From positions 8,302,501 to 8,366,500 of the forward strand of contig CM061091.1 in NCBI GenBank assembly GCA_030770545.1: a stretch of DNA of 64,000 bases, given 5' to 3'. Within the stretch, counting starts at the first letter, position 1; each line of letters starts with the position of its first letter. Source of the DNA: Macropodus opercularis (taxonomy: Eukaryota; Chordata; Actinopteri; Anabantiformes; Osphronemidae). Positions 47,346 through 60,030 of this stretch are shown in pieces. The notes under the pieces were generated by a model that saw only the letters and a list, made by a program, of their open reading frames with translations, was not told the DNA's origin and ran no database searches. A program made the translations under genes and the position numbers.

Positions 47346-47615
47346 AGACACAGCAAACCTGTCTGGCATTCATTTATCACATGAATGCAAAGCTTATGTA
47401 TTTGTTTCCTTAAAAATCTCTGCCCTTCAGCGGCTGATGCCACTGAAGGGCATAGCGAGTATGTTGCAGTATGTATCCTACGTATGGAAGAAAAAATCTG
47501 TTCTAACAAAAACGACCCAATTTTTATTGTTTATTATTTAAGCCAGCGTGACACTAGTCAAGCACCAGTTAATATCTCCGCTACCTTCTTAACAGCGCAG
47601 TACCAAGGAGGAAAT

Positions 47616-47630
47616 ACGCCCTCTTGTGGC
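47616..47630 (-). promoter_or_regulatory. CTCF-like motif, reverse
   Basis: On the minus strand GCCACAAGAGGGCGT matches the CTCF core closely. Confidence 0.4.
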
Positions 47631-47848
47631 ATGATGTAAGATGACAAATGGAGACGAGGTGGTTACTGGGTAGAAGAGGACCTCTGAAAGTAAAACATAT
47701 GGTGTGAGAGCACACAGCTCCAGAATCCATCCTCTGTTAATACATGTGTCATGCTTAACAGAATGGATAAATGGGAAAGGGGATAGAACAATGGCTTATT
47801 ACGGCACTCCGAGCATGTGTCAGAGACCACCTGGGGATACAGTGGACC

Positions 47849-47869
47849 GTGTGTGTGTGTGTGTGTGTG
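47849..47869. repeat. (GT)n microsatellite
   Basis: About ten GT units. Confidence 0.9.
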
Positions 47870-48639
47870 GTCTCAGAGCAGCATTAATAGCAGTCTGTGA
47901 AAGCATCGCACAACAGAGTACAAGCTGGTATTTTGTACTATAACACCTTATGATTCCTGAGGCTGGAAGTGAGGCACATCTGTATAACGTGTCACATCGA
48001 AACAACAAAATAAAAAATACAAATATGGTGCTTCTGTTTTCTCAGTGGTGGCGATCAGTCAGAGTGTGAGAAACCTGTTCTAGGTTTCCACGTCGATATA
48101 ATCCGATGGGTGGCTTTGTGAAATGGGGGTCCTGCTAGTCTGCGCAGCTCACGAGACACACTGCGCGCGGTTACTAGTCTGTAGAGAGCAGTTCCAGAAA
48201 ATACTTCTGTCAAAACTTTTCATAACTCGTTTTACAGATTATTCAGCATAGTCAGAAATATTATTTTTGGAAAGACACACCGGTCTAAAAGTGTTTTATT
48301 TAACGATGCTGCTTGCACCACTGCCTCACCTTCACTGTAATTAGTGACCTCTGATGTCTGCAAATCCAACCTTTTCTCCTAAAAATTTAATTGGATTCCA
48401 TTTTTTGTAAACATAATGAGTGCATATTTCTAATTAACATCAATGAGATATTAGCAATATGTTCAAACTGAACATACACGTAAAAGATTGATGCACAGTA
48501 TATTATCTTTACACTATACCGAACAATATATCTCATATTGCAATACAGAATATCCAAGTGATAAAAATGGCTGATACTTTGGTTAAGGGAAGGAAAGGAC
48601 TGTAGACTAAACTTACTGCTTACATGTAAAAATCTATAT

Positions 48640-49490
48640 ATAAAGCCTGTCATCATCTCTGTCCATATGGGCTTCACCCGTGTAAAGTCAGGCTGTGTGA
48701 ACCCTCTTTGCCACTGAAGGTGGCTGGGGCTCCTTTGTTCCCTCTCCCAGGCTTCCGGGCCCTACACTCTGAAAAGTGTTGTTCTTGGCACGGCCCTGTC
48801 TCATTGTACAGCCCAGTATTTATAAATATGTAAATATGAGCGGCACCAGGCATAACACAGCCCGCTTGTATACACTGAGGAGGAGCGACGAGGAAGTGAG
48901 CGCACCCCCCCACCACCACCACCACCACCAGCACCTCCACCCCCCTCTCTCTTCTCCAAAATTGTATTTTTAGATGGTTTTAATGAATACAGGATGTTTA
49001 TAGTTACCATTCCCTGTGATTCGCACAAAAGACTAGAAAAATCCACATACACCCTGCTACCCCTCCTCTGCAACCCTTCCCACCCTCCCTCTACCGAATC
49101 CCTCAAAGCACTACTAAAGAAGAAGAAGAAGGGGTGAGGTGAAGGCAGGAGGAGGAGGGAAAAAAGCAAATTTGTGGTGGAAACACAGCAGGATTGTTGT
49201 GCTCTCAGTCTGCGTTCGACTCAGATCCCTATTAGACAAACAGAGAATGGTGTTAAGGTGCAACAAAGAGCGACGAAAAAACTCCTTTGTGAGAGTGGAG
49301 TGTGCGTGTGTGCGAGGGGGGGGGGGCGTGCATGCGCACAAGAGAGACGAGACAAGCTGTACAGCGAAGAGGTTGCTCACGAAGCGACTTCAAGGCGGAA
49401 CGCAATTGGTGTGTTATTTCTGTGTTTTAAAAGTTGCAAAAAATAATACAAACGGCGAATCAATATGTGCAAGACGTGAGTAAAAAAAAA
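48640..49490. other. GC-richer interval with a CCA tract and purine tracts
   Basis: A (CCA)n tract at 48904-48930 is followed by C/T-rich sequence, GAAGAAGAAG at about 49120 and a G-run at 49316-49326. A TATTTATAAATATG word lies at 48820. Open frames on both strands reflect these simple tracts. A promoter is conceivable but unsupported. Confidence 0.3.
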
Positions 49491-50039
49491 AAAAAAAAGG
49501 AAATTATAAAAAAAGGTTACCTGTTTCCTGTCTGTGATAATGCGCTTTCGTTGCGCGCACGATGACTTTGTGTCAAGTTGTTTTCTTTTTATAAACTCAG
49601 TATTGTTTTGCTGCAAACTCTCGACTGTGAAGTCACGTACATGACAGGATGGGAAGATTCAGAAGAGGGAAAGAAAGAAGGACCGAAAGAAACATAAAAA
49701 GAAAGCGAAGCTTTAAAAAAAATGAATGATTGCAGTTTGGGAAACACAATGAAGTAAATGTTAGTGGCCTCTTTCTATCTTTTGCTCTCTGTCTCCAAAA
49801 CTATTTCTGAGGCTAAAAGATTGCTGGCTTGATAATACCTCCACTGAGCAATTTAAGCCCAAACACTCTGATGCTACAATCTGTCTTCTCTGCCTGATAG
49901 CGCTTTTCTCCCCTCTCCTCTCCAAATTACTTTCTTTCATATCTAATTATATTTGCTAATGATCTTATAAGAGAATAATGGAATGTGCTTGATCTATTAC
50001 CTTTTTTTTCAATACATAAATACAATGCGGGGGAAATGA

Positions 50040-50460
50040 CTATTGGAGACAGGAGGAAATGTTTTTTTTTATGTTTTGATGAGAGGGAAAATGAAGCTGG
50101 GAGCTGCAGGGTCATTAATGGGCTATGAACACAGAGGTCATCTCTCACATTCTCTTTGACATTTCTCTCATCTGACGTGCTGAAACAATCACAACCTCAT
50201 CCGCACTCTCCATTCTGCCCCCTTTTTGCTTCGCAGTTTTCTTGGTAATCTTCCAGATATCAACCTCGAGTCTCTTTGATCTTCTAATGGAAACGCTGAA
50301 CTTTGTTAGGTGCCAATTCAAAGTGTCACTTGCTTGGCTTTTGAACTGAGACCGGAACTTTCAAAGTTGAATCTTTATGGGAGAATCAAGAAACTATCAC
50401 AGGATAAGTGTATAAAAGATCTATAATTAAATTCATTAGGGTCTGTTGCATAGAATGCCC
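50040..50460. promoter_or_regulatory. Enhancer-like block
   Basis: Repeat-free, with GCAGGGTCATTAATGGGC, GAACACAGAGGTCATCTC (a nuclear-receptor half-site), GGTAATCTTCCAGATATC, GATCTTCTAATGGAAAC and TAATTAAATTCATTAGGG. Its density of long non-repetitive phrases over about 400 bp is among the highest in the window. Confidence 0.35.
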
Positions 50461-51029
50461 AGGGCTGAGTCTCTCTGAGACTTTTCTTAACAGGCAGCCA
50501 GACTAGGTCACACAATTAAAAACTTAAAAAAGACATTCTGGAAAGTAGAAAAGAACAATATGAATCAAATACAGATTTTACATACAAAACGGTATATGAA
50601 ATGTCAATTAATATGTCAGTTATTACATGTGACAGTTCTGCCTTTATTGATAATGTTCTTCTTCTAAGTTTCTACCATCTGATGCTAAAGGGGGCACCAC
50701 AGTCAAAACTGTTGCAGGGCGCTGCCACCCTTGGCCGGGCATGTGGACATGCACTTGAGATGCGACGCTAAATGTTTCTTTATGCTTATTACATAATAAA
50801 CAACATTTCTCGCTGTTCAAGCTTTCGCATCCTCCGCTTACACATTTCGTACACTTTTAACTGAGTATCTCATCGCGCTTCTTGTTGCCAATCCTCTGTC
50901 TCGTCCTGTCCCTCCCTCGTCCCCTTCCTCTTAAGCCTCTTCCATTCTTCCCTCTCACCCTCTTGTTATTTTTTTTTTTTCTCTCCACAGTCCCTAGGAC
51001 AAGCCAAGCCATGACAGGCTCTCTAAACC

Positions 51030-51125
51030 CCCTACATTAATGGAAGGAAATGGCATTCGATCCCTGTTTGATCTCCTAATCATTTCTGCTGAAATGATAA
51101 TTAGTGCCCTTCCAATCCTCCCACA
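51030..51125. promoter_or_regulatory. Short enhancer-like block
   Basis: GGCATTCGATCCCTGTTTG, ATCTCCTAATCATTTCTGC and GAAATGATAATTAGTGCCC fall within 95 bp, with three homeodomain cores. A T-run with C/T-rich sequence lies about 60 bases upstream and purine/G-rich tracts follow it. Confidence 0.4.
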
Positions 51126-52429
51126 GAGGAGGAGAAAGGGTGGGTTTGGGGTGGTGGGGGGGTGGGAGTAAATACATAAATAGAAAAAAAAAAGAAAAAA
51201 CCTCTTGCTTTTTAGACCCTAAATGACATCTCTGTCACCAAGCCGGGTGTGTTCATACCCAACAAGTGCTTTCCTCCTCAAATTCCCATCCGTGACACAC
51301 AGAGAAGGGGCGATGCACACACTCAGACACACAGAGAGACACAGTGCCTGGCGACTGCTGTCTGTGATTCTTTTCAGCTGACATAATCCTGATTGATTCG
51401 TTCAGCAGATAAAAACTTGGTCCACTTCTGCCCTTTTACTGGGGGGGGCTGGAACATAATACAGCCCTTTATTCAGCAACAATGTAACATAATGGCGTTG
51501 GAATGCGCAGGGAGAAAAAGGCCACATCTTAAATGCGTGTGACACACTGTGCTTTGAAAAAGCCCCTAGTCTAATGTAAAAGAGAGGGAGAGAGGAGAAA
51601 AAAAGAGTGAAATAAATCATTACACTGCCAGATTACCCATGTGCCCTGTTTCAAGATCAAATGAAGACACTTTCATTTAGTACTTTATTTAATTTTTTGA
51701 CAGTTGTGGGTGCGGCTTTCATTAATGCAGTTTGTGCCGAACCTGTAACCTCACATTCTCGTGTTCAGAGGAGGAGGAATAAGTGAACTCGCGTCATGTC
51801 CGCAGACTGCAGCCGTTTGTGCCTGCATCAACTACCACCGTTTCTTTTACAGCGTGAGATATGGGCCGAGGCTAAAGGCCAAGCCGGTGGACGGTCTGCG
51901 TCGTCGTCTGGGCCGGAGCACTAAAGCACTGTGCTGGAATGTAAAAGTGGGCTGTAGCTAATTGAGTTTGTCTTTTCCACAAGGCCTTGTAGAATTTGAA
52001 AAAAAAAAAAAAACCCTGCCTGGCCAGTGTACACGGCTTTTAAATCTCACTTTACAGAGTGTCTTTAATGTGATTATATGTTATTAAATGCGTTTCAACT
52101 TACAGCACCGTACTTCTGAGGGTGTTTTTTTTTTTTTGCTGTGGCATTTCTTAGCTTTCTTTTTGTCTGCTTGGGCTGTGTGGGGGAGACAAACAATGGC
52201 AGTGAGAAAGATGTAGACATCCTTTAATACCTGTTTTATTCTAGTTTAAATTTGCTTGAAGATGTTCATAAGGTTGGGGGAAGAGAACACAAATTATGAC
52301 CTCGTTTGATGAACGGATGACCTGTCACGAACTTTCGGATTTGAAATTCAGTTTCCATCATAGGGGGCTTTGCACTGACAGCACCACTTAACTACCAAAC
52401 ACAGGAGAACAGGCGGCCTTCCTGCGAGC

Positions 52430-52600
52430 CAGTTGTATTAATTGTGGGCGCTAATCTGCAAGCCACGGCTCTCCCAGAAGCGTACGGTGTTATCCGGACC
52501 AACACGATGGTGGTGACATATCTGGTTTCTAATTCAGTGTGGCATGAAAGCCTGGTGGGAGATGGGGAGGAAGAAGGAGCCTGTTGATCAGCCCTTGAAA
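52430..52600. promoter_or_regulatory. Enhancer-like block
   Basis: TTAATTGTGGGCGCTAATC, AGAAGCGTACGGTGTTATCC and GACATATCTGGTTTCTAATTC, CpG-containing and repeat-free. Confidence 0.25.
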
Positions 52601-53449
52601 AGTGTCCCTAAACTACTTATTTGACCATTTATGAGAAAGGGGAGGACGCATAATAAGAGTGTGATGACACAGGTATGGAGGATGCTAATACTGTAGAAAG
52701 AGGGCAATGTGAACGAAAGACACAGCAACAAATAGGGCAATAATATATATGTAGGACGATATGCATATATAGGACAAGAGTAAGTGTGTTGCCCTGTTAA
52801 CTCACTTACAAAGACAGAGAAAGGAGGATAGAAAACATGTCTGGTGATACATCTTAGTCATAAGTATTAGTTAGAGTCTTTTAAAACTTAAAAAGTTAAA
52901 CACAAAGACCGAGCAATGTGACAACGCACAAAACAGAGTAGCAGTGAGTATAGCAACCCAGCCTCAGCCACCACACGGTATCTATGAATTATAATGTCAG
53001 AGAACCTGTCGCTCGTTCCCAGCGTTTCCGTGGCGTGGAGAGAGATCTCCCAAGCTTCTGTACGGATAAATAAATGACAGCAATTTGGAATGTGAAGATA
53101 GAGAAGCCTCCGAGGGCCCGGCGGTCGGTTGGAGATGGAAGAAAGGCAGACGAGCAGGAGACACGGTCTGTGTAAACAACTGTAACATGAGCATCAATTT
53201 CGTACATCAAGGTGCGGGCACTTGCCATATGTTGAAGCTCTATTAGGCAAGACTGTTAAGATTTATGGAAGTATTTCTCAATTACCCATTACCTCCAGTG
53301 TTTCCTGGAGCTTTAATCTGAGTCTAAGGTTGCACATGTACTTTGTCTTTCATTATAATAACGCAACATGAAAAACTTGATCAAGAAAAGAATAATCTAA
53401 CTACCAGCAGTAAGTGAGTATGGGAGCACACCGCAGTGTCTTCCTACAG

Positions 53450-53464
53450 CCACTAGGGGTGACC
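53450..53464 (+). promoter_or_regulatory. CTCF-like motif, forward
   Basis: CCACTAGGGGTGACC fits the CTCF core except for T in place of G at one inner position. Confidence 0.35.
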
Positions 53465-54289
53465 ACGGCAAACTGTTAGATGATGGGAGGCTGCAAACCA
53501 AGCAAAGCAGACAGCTGCTGCACATAAGGGTCACGTTGAGTTTTAACTTTATTACTTCAAAGAAATCAACAGCAGCCAAATCTGGTGTTACTCTGTGGCT
53601 GAGGTCGAGTGAAAAGCACCAGTTCAAGTGTTCCAGTTGCCAAGCCTTTCAGTAGAGGCAGACATCTTCCCAGTCGTGTTTAATTATTGCCAAACGTCAC
53701 TCGCTAACTCATCATCTGAACTGATTTATCCTCGTAGAGGTCGCAGGAGGTGCTGGAGTTTACCTCGACTGTTACAGCGTATCATACATGAGGCGCTATA
53801 CAACCAACCTCCAACTCCAGTGGAAACATTGCAGTGGAACATAATTTGTCCAAGCCAAGCACATTTGTGATGTTCTGCACAAAAGTGATGTTAAACTGTT
53901 TTGCATCAGCTGACAAACGGTTTTCTACCACAACACACACCTGGTCCCTATTGAAAGGGCAGAGACAGAGGCCGGTTATTTCAGATACTGTATATTTCTG
54001 TGCTGAAAAATGAAGTAACAGAAATTAAACATCCGGTAATAGTAACAAAGTGTAGCATGAATCAAGTCATTCCCCATGTCCTTCTTATGCGTTTAGCAGA
54101 TTATTGTTCCCAGCAGTTTAGCATAGCTAATAAACCCATACACTGCATTTATGCTTCTCATTTCTTTTTCCTCCTCCTCCAAACTCTCGAAAGTCACAAT
54201 TTTACATCCATACTTGACTATTTTCCATGATGTAAAGAGAGAAAAAGCCAGAGAAGGTAAAAAAAATAAAATAAAATGGAATAAAAAAA

Positions 54290-54435
54290 AATGCAGAGCA
54301 CCTGGCTTCTTTTTAACATGGTTTCACAGGCTTTCAGTGGTCTCTGATGATTCAACAGTTGCCGCTGCAAACATCTGCTCCCTGCTCTTAGCAGATCTCA
54401 ATTAAGACTCACGCAGCCGTGCATGCCATACCTTA
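54290..54435. promoter_or_regulatory. Enhancer-like block
   Basis: TTTTTAACATGGTTTCACAG, CTCTGATGATTCAACAG, TGCAAACATCTGCTCCC and AGATCTCAATTAAGACTC form a short repeat-free cluster bordered by an A-rich tract. Confidence 0.3.
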
Positions 54436-57400
54436 TTCATGCCTAAGCTTTTGTTTTCCTTGCCTTGATTTTTGTGTTTAAATGTGCCAAACGAGGAGTA
54501 AGAGGCCAAAAGGTCTGACAAACCTCAGTGAAAGAGGACCTTACGAGGTGGAAACACAGAGACACAGAGAGGAGGTTGGAGGTGCTGGCAGGGGATTTCA
54601 GAAAACAGCCATCCATGCCAAAACTGGCATCACTTTTAAGAAAATAAGACAAAGACAAAAAAGACGTTGACTAGCAGCAGCCTAAAGCCCTCCCTCATTT
54701 GTGTCTTTCCTGTTTTTTTTTTAAGAGGCCCTGGAAAGAAAGAGAAAACGAAGAAGAAGGAGTGAGTGTTGATATGATTATGTAAATGTAAACAGGATTT
54801 CCTGCCGACTGGAAGCCGTTTTTCTCTCTCTCACTCTCTCTCTGACCCGTTCTCCTTGCAAATCTTCCATTTAAGACGAATTCCCCCGGGGAGGCCGCTC
54901 CGCCGTTACTTAACGGGATAATTATGATATACGAACCCCCACTCCCCCACAGACACGTACACACACACACCCCTACTCTTCCTCCTTGTCTTCAGCTTCC
55001 CCCCCGAAGCGCTCCATTTCTCTTTTTCTATGCGCTTCTCACTCTCTGTCATTTCCTCTCCGGACTTTCTTCTCCTGTCTTTCCTGGACACTGAAGCGGA
55101 TTTGTCTCCCAACTTACACTTGCCTGATATGAGTTTACGGAGGCCGATACTGACTCTGCCCTGCCTGCTGACACTGGCTACTACTAGTATACTGTACTAT
55201 TACCACTACTACTGTTGTTAGGATTAGACTGTTAAAACTATTTGCAGGATAATTTAATTGTTCACATTGTGGAAATGTTTCAATATTTCAATATCTGTCA
55301 TAAAAAATTCTTTGAATAACTTCAGGCTGCACAATTCCTATAGTGACTTCTTCTGTCATTCATGTAATGCAGGAATAAATCAGTCATTGCATTACATTAA
55401 GTTCATTTCCACAAAACAATAACAAAAAAAAAGAAAAACGTTAGGAAACAATATGCAGCAAAACATCATTAAAATTAATGAGTTTTTCTAGCACGTTTTC
55501 TGTATCTATGGTAAAGAGTTTAGCTCCTTTATATCAAAACTGGCTGATTGGTGATCTATTTAAATGCCATATTATTTATTCAACTTTTGAAGCTAGAAAA
55601 CTAATCCGTCTACCTCTATTTGAAGGTCATGTCAAATCCTTATTATTGTAACACAGCTTTCATTTACGCTTCATGAAAATAAGAATTTGCTTAGATTAGA
55701 ACTGTTCTAAACTGTCTTAAAAGCTGAATGTGTCATTTTTCAGGGTTGTTTTTTTATTGTGAGACATTGATGTCTTTAAGTTTGAATAAGTTTTGATCAT
55801 TCGTTCAAAAACATTTTCATTTCACAAAAAAGACTAAAGATCCTAAGAGAAAAGATTTTCTTTTTTTTTAAAAGAACACTTTTTTAACAGCACTTAGTCT
55901 CTTATAAAGTCTTATAAATTTTAGTTTTAACGACTTTCAAGCTTGTTCCCTTTAGCTGTGAATGTCGGAATCTCCACCTCACTTGGACCTCACAATGGAA
56001 AAAATGAGCCATCACATCACATTTAACATATTCTTCCACTATCCCGCTTGTGTAGCATACAGTATCTGCATGTGTGTAACTGGGTGCTATCCATAATATA
56101 CTGTGCTCACCCTTTGATCTCTCAAGGAGACTTTCTGGAACAAAGAAATACACACTTTTGATATCAAGGTTCAGAAAACGTAAAAGAGCGAGCAGAAATC
56201 ACTCTGCTCCAAACATTTCATAATGCAGATGTACAACTTAATTGCAATTCTGTGTGGTTGTTTGGTTCCTTATTTACTCCCACAACTTTGTTACAGAGCC
56301 ACACGTCAAACTATTTACGCGCTGGTGTAAGCACTTTCGGCTACGACTCCTCTCGCCTGACAATGGCCATAAACAGAGGAGCGGGAGATCAAAACTGTTC
56401 ATCAGAGAGCATGACAGATGACAGATATGGCAAGAGATTTTCCATGATCTTCTTGCGCACACTGGGGGCACTTCAAGGGACGGAAAGGAAAAAAAATAAA
56501 AAGGAAGGGGGTGGGAACGCATGATGAAAATTAAAAAATGAAAAACAAAAGGAGAAAAGGGGAAATCAAAGGAAGGTTTCTTTCCACATGAGGTAGTGCA
56601 GCACAAAAAATGGCAAAGACAAAAAACTTCCCACTTTCAGTAATGTGCCCAATCAATTATTTATCGCCAAACAGTGTTTTATTGTGTGTGTGTGTGAGTG
56701 TGTGGTGGGACAATACTGTGTGTAATAGACGATGGTGGAACATTATTTTTCATATTGCAGACCAGACACTGGTCTCAATCATTAGTTTGTGTGCTCTGCT
56801 AATTGGGTGCTCATAAATTACACAGTTGTAACCATAGCCCAGCTTTCTGGGTTTGCGCTCTGACCTTGAGTGGGTGCAGACATGACAGATGACATTAGGA
56901 CTTCGTGAGCGTACCTGTACTCTACGGTGATGTGCTTGACCCCTTAATGGTCTTCTCCATCATTTTGTGGAGTGCATTTTGAGCTGTGATAGCTTGCTGA
57001 AACGTTTGCTGTATTTAACCTCCGCGAGCCACCTTTAGTGCTTAATCAATTTATAATAGGTCCAAAATATTCCCAAAGGACGGGACAGTTTTCACAACCA
57101 GACCTCTTCTGGTTCATGGTAAAGTCAGAAAAACAGAACCAAAAAAGACGTGAACAGTTTTGATGATTATTCTGACTCATTTTGCAAATGACTGCAGAAT
57201 TTCTCTTAATGTGTATGAAAAATGTAACTTAATACTATTATACATTCCATGAAGTTTCTATACCTATATGGAACTTTTAAGATCTGCTTAAAGAAAATTC
57301 CACCAAAATGTCAAAAGAGATGTTTATTCACCTTCACCTAATTTATTAGGATTATTATTCGTTTATGTTCATGCTAAAAATTAAACGTTAGAATGAATTG

Positions 57401-57825
57401 AAATCATTGCTTTTGTTGAAAAGTCAGTTGCTGATGGACATGTCAGCCATGTGGTAGAGACACAAAAAGAGAAACAAACACAAGCCTCCAAAAAAAAGTG
57501 AAAAATATCTAATTAAAATTACAAATGTCTCTCAATCTGTTAACAACATTCACAAGGCTTTGGGTTAACAATTAAAGAGGGAAGTTCTGTATAATTTCAA
57601 AAGAGCATTACAACATTTGATTGTGTACGAGCCCTACAGTTCACTCCTGATTTCGATGTGTTAAGAATAATTACGGGACTGCTCTTCTTGCCCACTCCAA
57701 ACCATTGTTCTGCCGTTGAACTCCACAGCATTTCTTTTGTTCCTCTACTTTCTGTAAGCCTGCTCTCTTATTTTCCCAAGGCCGAGAAACTTCAGACATG
57801 AGAACCCCTGATATAAAACCAGGGA
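54436..57825. other. Presumed intronic DNA, no gene supported
   Basis: Mostly AT-rich. Purine tracts lie near 54730-54765 and 56480-56575. The patch 56290-56480 has TGACAGATGACAGATATGG, another doubled TALE-type site. No coding exon is supported. Confidence 0.35.
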
Positions 57826-57829
57826 AATT

Positions 57830-58015
57830 TACCTGGGATTAGCAGCCATTGACAAATAACCTTGGTGATAGATGCACAGTAGATTTGGTTCAAAGCTCTC
57901 CCAGCAGCCTCAAAAGAGATTAGTTCACTTCTTATCAGGTCAGCTGCGTCGCCTGGGAAATGTGTTTAAAGTCACATTGATTTATTGAAAGATTCCCCAA
58001 TAAGAAGATATCGCT
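57830..58015. promoter_or_regulatory. Enhancer-like block
   Basis: CTGGGATTAGCAGCCATTGA carries a GGATTA bicoid/OTX-type site. CAAATAACCTTGGTGATAG, TGGTTCAAAGCTCTCCC, AAGAGATTAGTTCAC and CACATTGATTTATTG follow. The sequence is repeat-free over 185 bp and ends shortly before a GT microsatellite. It is one of the most convincing blocks by texture. Confidence 0.4.
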
Positions 58016-58025
58016 TGACTTAAGG

Positions 58026-58047
58026 AGTGTGTGTGTGTGTGTGTGTC
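58026..58047. repeat. (GT)n microsatellite
   Basis: About eleven GT units. Confidence 0.9.
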
Positions 58048-60030
58048 TTCCTATGTGTGTCATGTGAACACATGCCTCTATTAAATTACACTGCCTGTTC
58101 AAGCTTTAAGGAAAAAGAAAAAAAAAAAAAAGCTCCACACAAAGACATTTTTAACAAACGAACAGCACGCTTCAAACTCACAAAGCACTTCTAGATAACT
58201 AGTGCTGAATACTGCTACTGGAGAGAGACGTCCCCATTCTCTCCCTACCTGTCTCGCCCACTCCCACAGTCTCTCTCTCTCCATTTACCACATGCTGCTA
58301 GTGCTGCTGAAAACAGTGATTGTACGGTGGTGAGACACAGAGCGACACTGACAGGGAGGTATAATAAGGCCTCTTTGTTCCCCAGAGAGAGCGAGGTAGT
58401 GAGACATGCAGATAGGGAGCGGCTTTCATTTACACCATTACCTTCTTAAGCGTCATTATCAGGCCAAAGAGAGGAGGACTGTGGGAAAGCAGGTGGGGCC
58501 TACAGTGAGGGGAACGACAGATATGAAACGTCACTCAACTGGTCATTTGGGGGATGACATTCTCATTCCACCTCCCCACCCCCCCGTCACCATCTTGTAC
58601 AACTGGTTAACTGGTTTAATTATTTATTTCATTTCCCGTCGTGGGTCAGACCAACTGTCCATTTAGTTGTTTCAGCACTGTCTGTACAAATGCATTGAGA
58701 CAGACAGCAGTTCTCACTCGCAGCTGTTCCTACTTCTACCACATTTTAGTTTATGTGGTTTGATAATGTTTCAATCTGTCACAGCGAAACATAAAAGGAG
58801 GATAATCTGTCGCCAAACTTTTGGAAAGGACCTTCATATTATTGCAAAGTTTATCACCAAGGCCTTTGCCTTCACTGAGATGTGCTGTAAAAACACAGTG
58901 CGGTGTCTTTAAACAGCGTTATTTTATCCTCCTTATGTCTCTTTACAGTATCTTTAACTCCCTCTCGCCAAACTATCTACCTTCTTGCTCCCATCTTCTC
59001 TGCCACCTTCCTGCCTTCATCCGCATACCTCCGTCCCTCCTTTCTGTGTCTCTCTGTCAGTTTTCATACTTCCTCCATGCCTTCGTCTATCTCTCCCGCT
59101 GTTTGCTTTTAACTCTTGAGGTCATCCGGGACCCCTGGGCAGCTATCCCAGAATGCTGAGCCGACTAACGTCATGCGGAGTTGCCTTCTGGACAGAGCGA
59201 ACAACTGAGCCAGGACTCGATCAGTGCACGGACTCAACAGTGCACTCAACCACTTCTACACCCAGAAAAAAAAAAGAGAGAGAGAGGGGTCTTCAAATGT
59301 TCTTTGGAAAGGGTAGAGGTTCTACATTGTTTCGCAGCCACTGCACCTAAACCCAGAAAAGTACCACAGTACACGTAGCGTTGCAAGACGAATTCATCTG
59401 AACTACAGTGATTTGTGGACATGAATGTAATTACCACTAAACAACCTATCAGACTGGCAGCCTCTATGTGTTTTACATTGTGTTTTACATTCGGTGCCAG
59501 ATTGCTTCACGGCACAGCAACACTTCTTTAAAATGCAAAACACCAATTAAAGAGCTGGTCCTAGAGAGCAAAATGAGCCAAAGTTTCTGGCAGGCAGACA
59601 ATGTGAGATTCTAAAGCTAAAATGCATAAACGTGGAGACAAAGGATGGAAGTATCCTCCTTGTTCCAGGAAGCAACAGACTATAGGGAGTGGCACAGTTG
59701 TGTGACAAAACGATTCAGTCGAGTGCTGTGCGCAAAAAAAATCTGGGTTCTTGCAGGTAGGTACAAGTTTCAAAGTTTAGTATAAAGTTCTCTTCACTCT
59801 CCCACAACTGAGCCTGTGAAGGCCCATAAAGGACACTCCAATTGCAAGGTTGAATGCAGTTGCATTAATGTGTGTGTGTGTGTGTGTATCTGAAAACCAC
59901 AACGCTGTTGAGTTCCAGAGGAGTTGACACAAGGACCCGCATCTCTGTGTCGCTGCTCAAGTGGAAAGCTGTAATTAGCGATGGAGTCGCTGGCTGAGTA
60001 GTTCAACTACGCACAAAAACATGAAACAAC
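58048..60030. other. Presumed intronic DNA, nothing recognised
   Basis: Includes A-runs near 58119-58130, a C/T-rich interval at 58970-59110 and a GT run at 59870-59887. Open frames in the C/T-rich part have no domain features. Confidence 0.35.

Noticed and set aside
48801..49483. Frames on both strands in the GC-richer interval
   Set aside because: They consist of runs produced by CCA, GAA and G/C tracts.
52989..53228. 79-residue minus-strand frame with basic C-terminus
   Set aside because: No acceptor or donor logic and no recognised domain; the region fits a non-coding block better.
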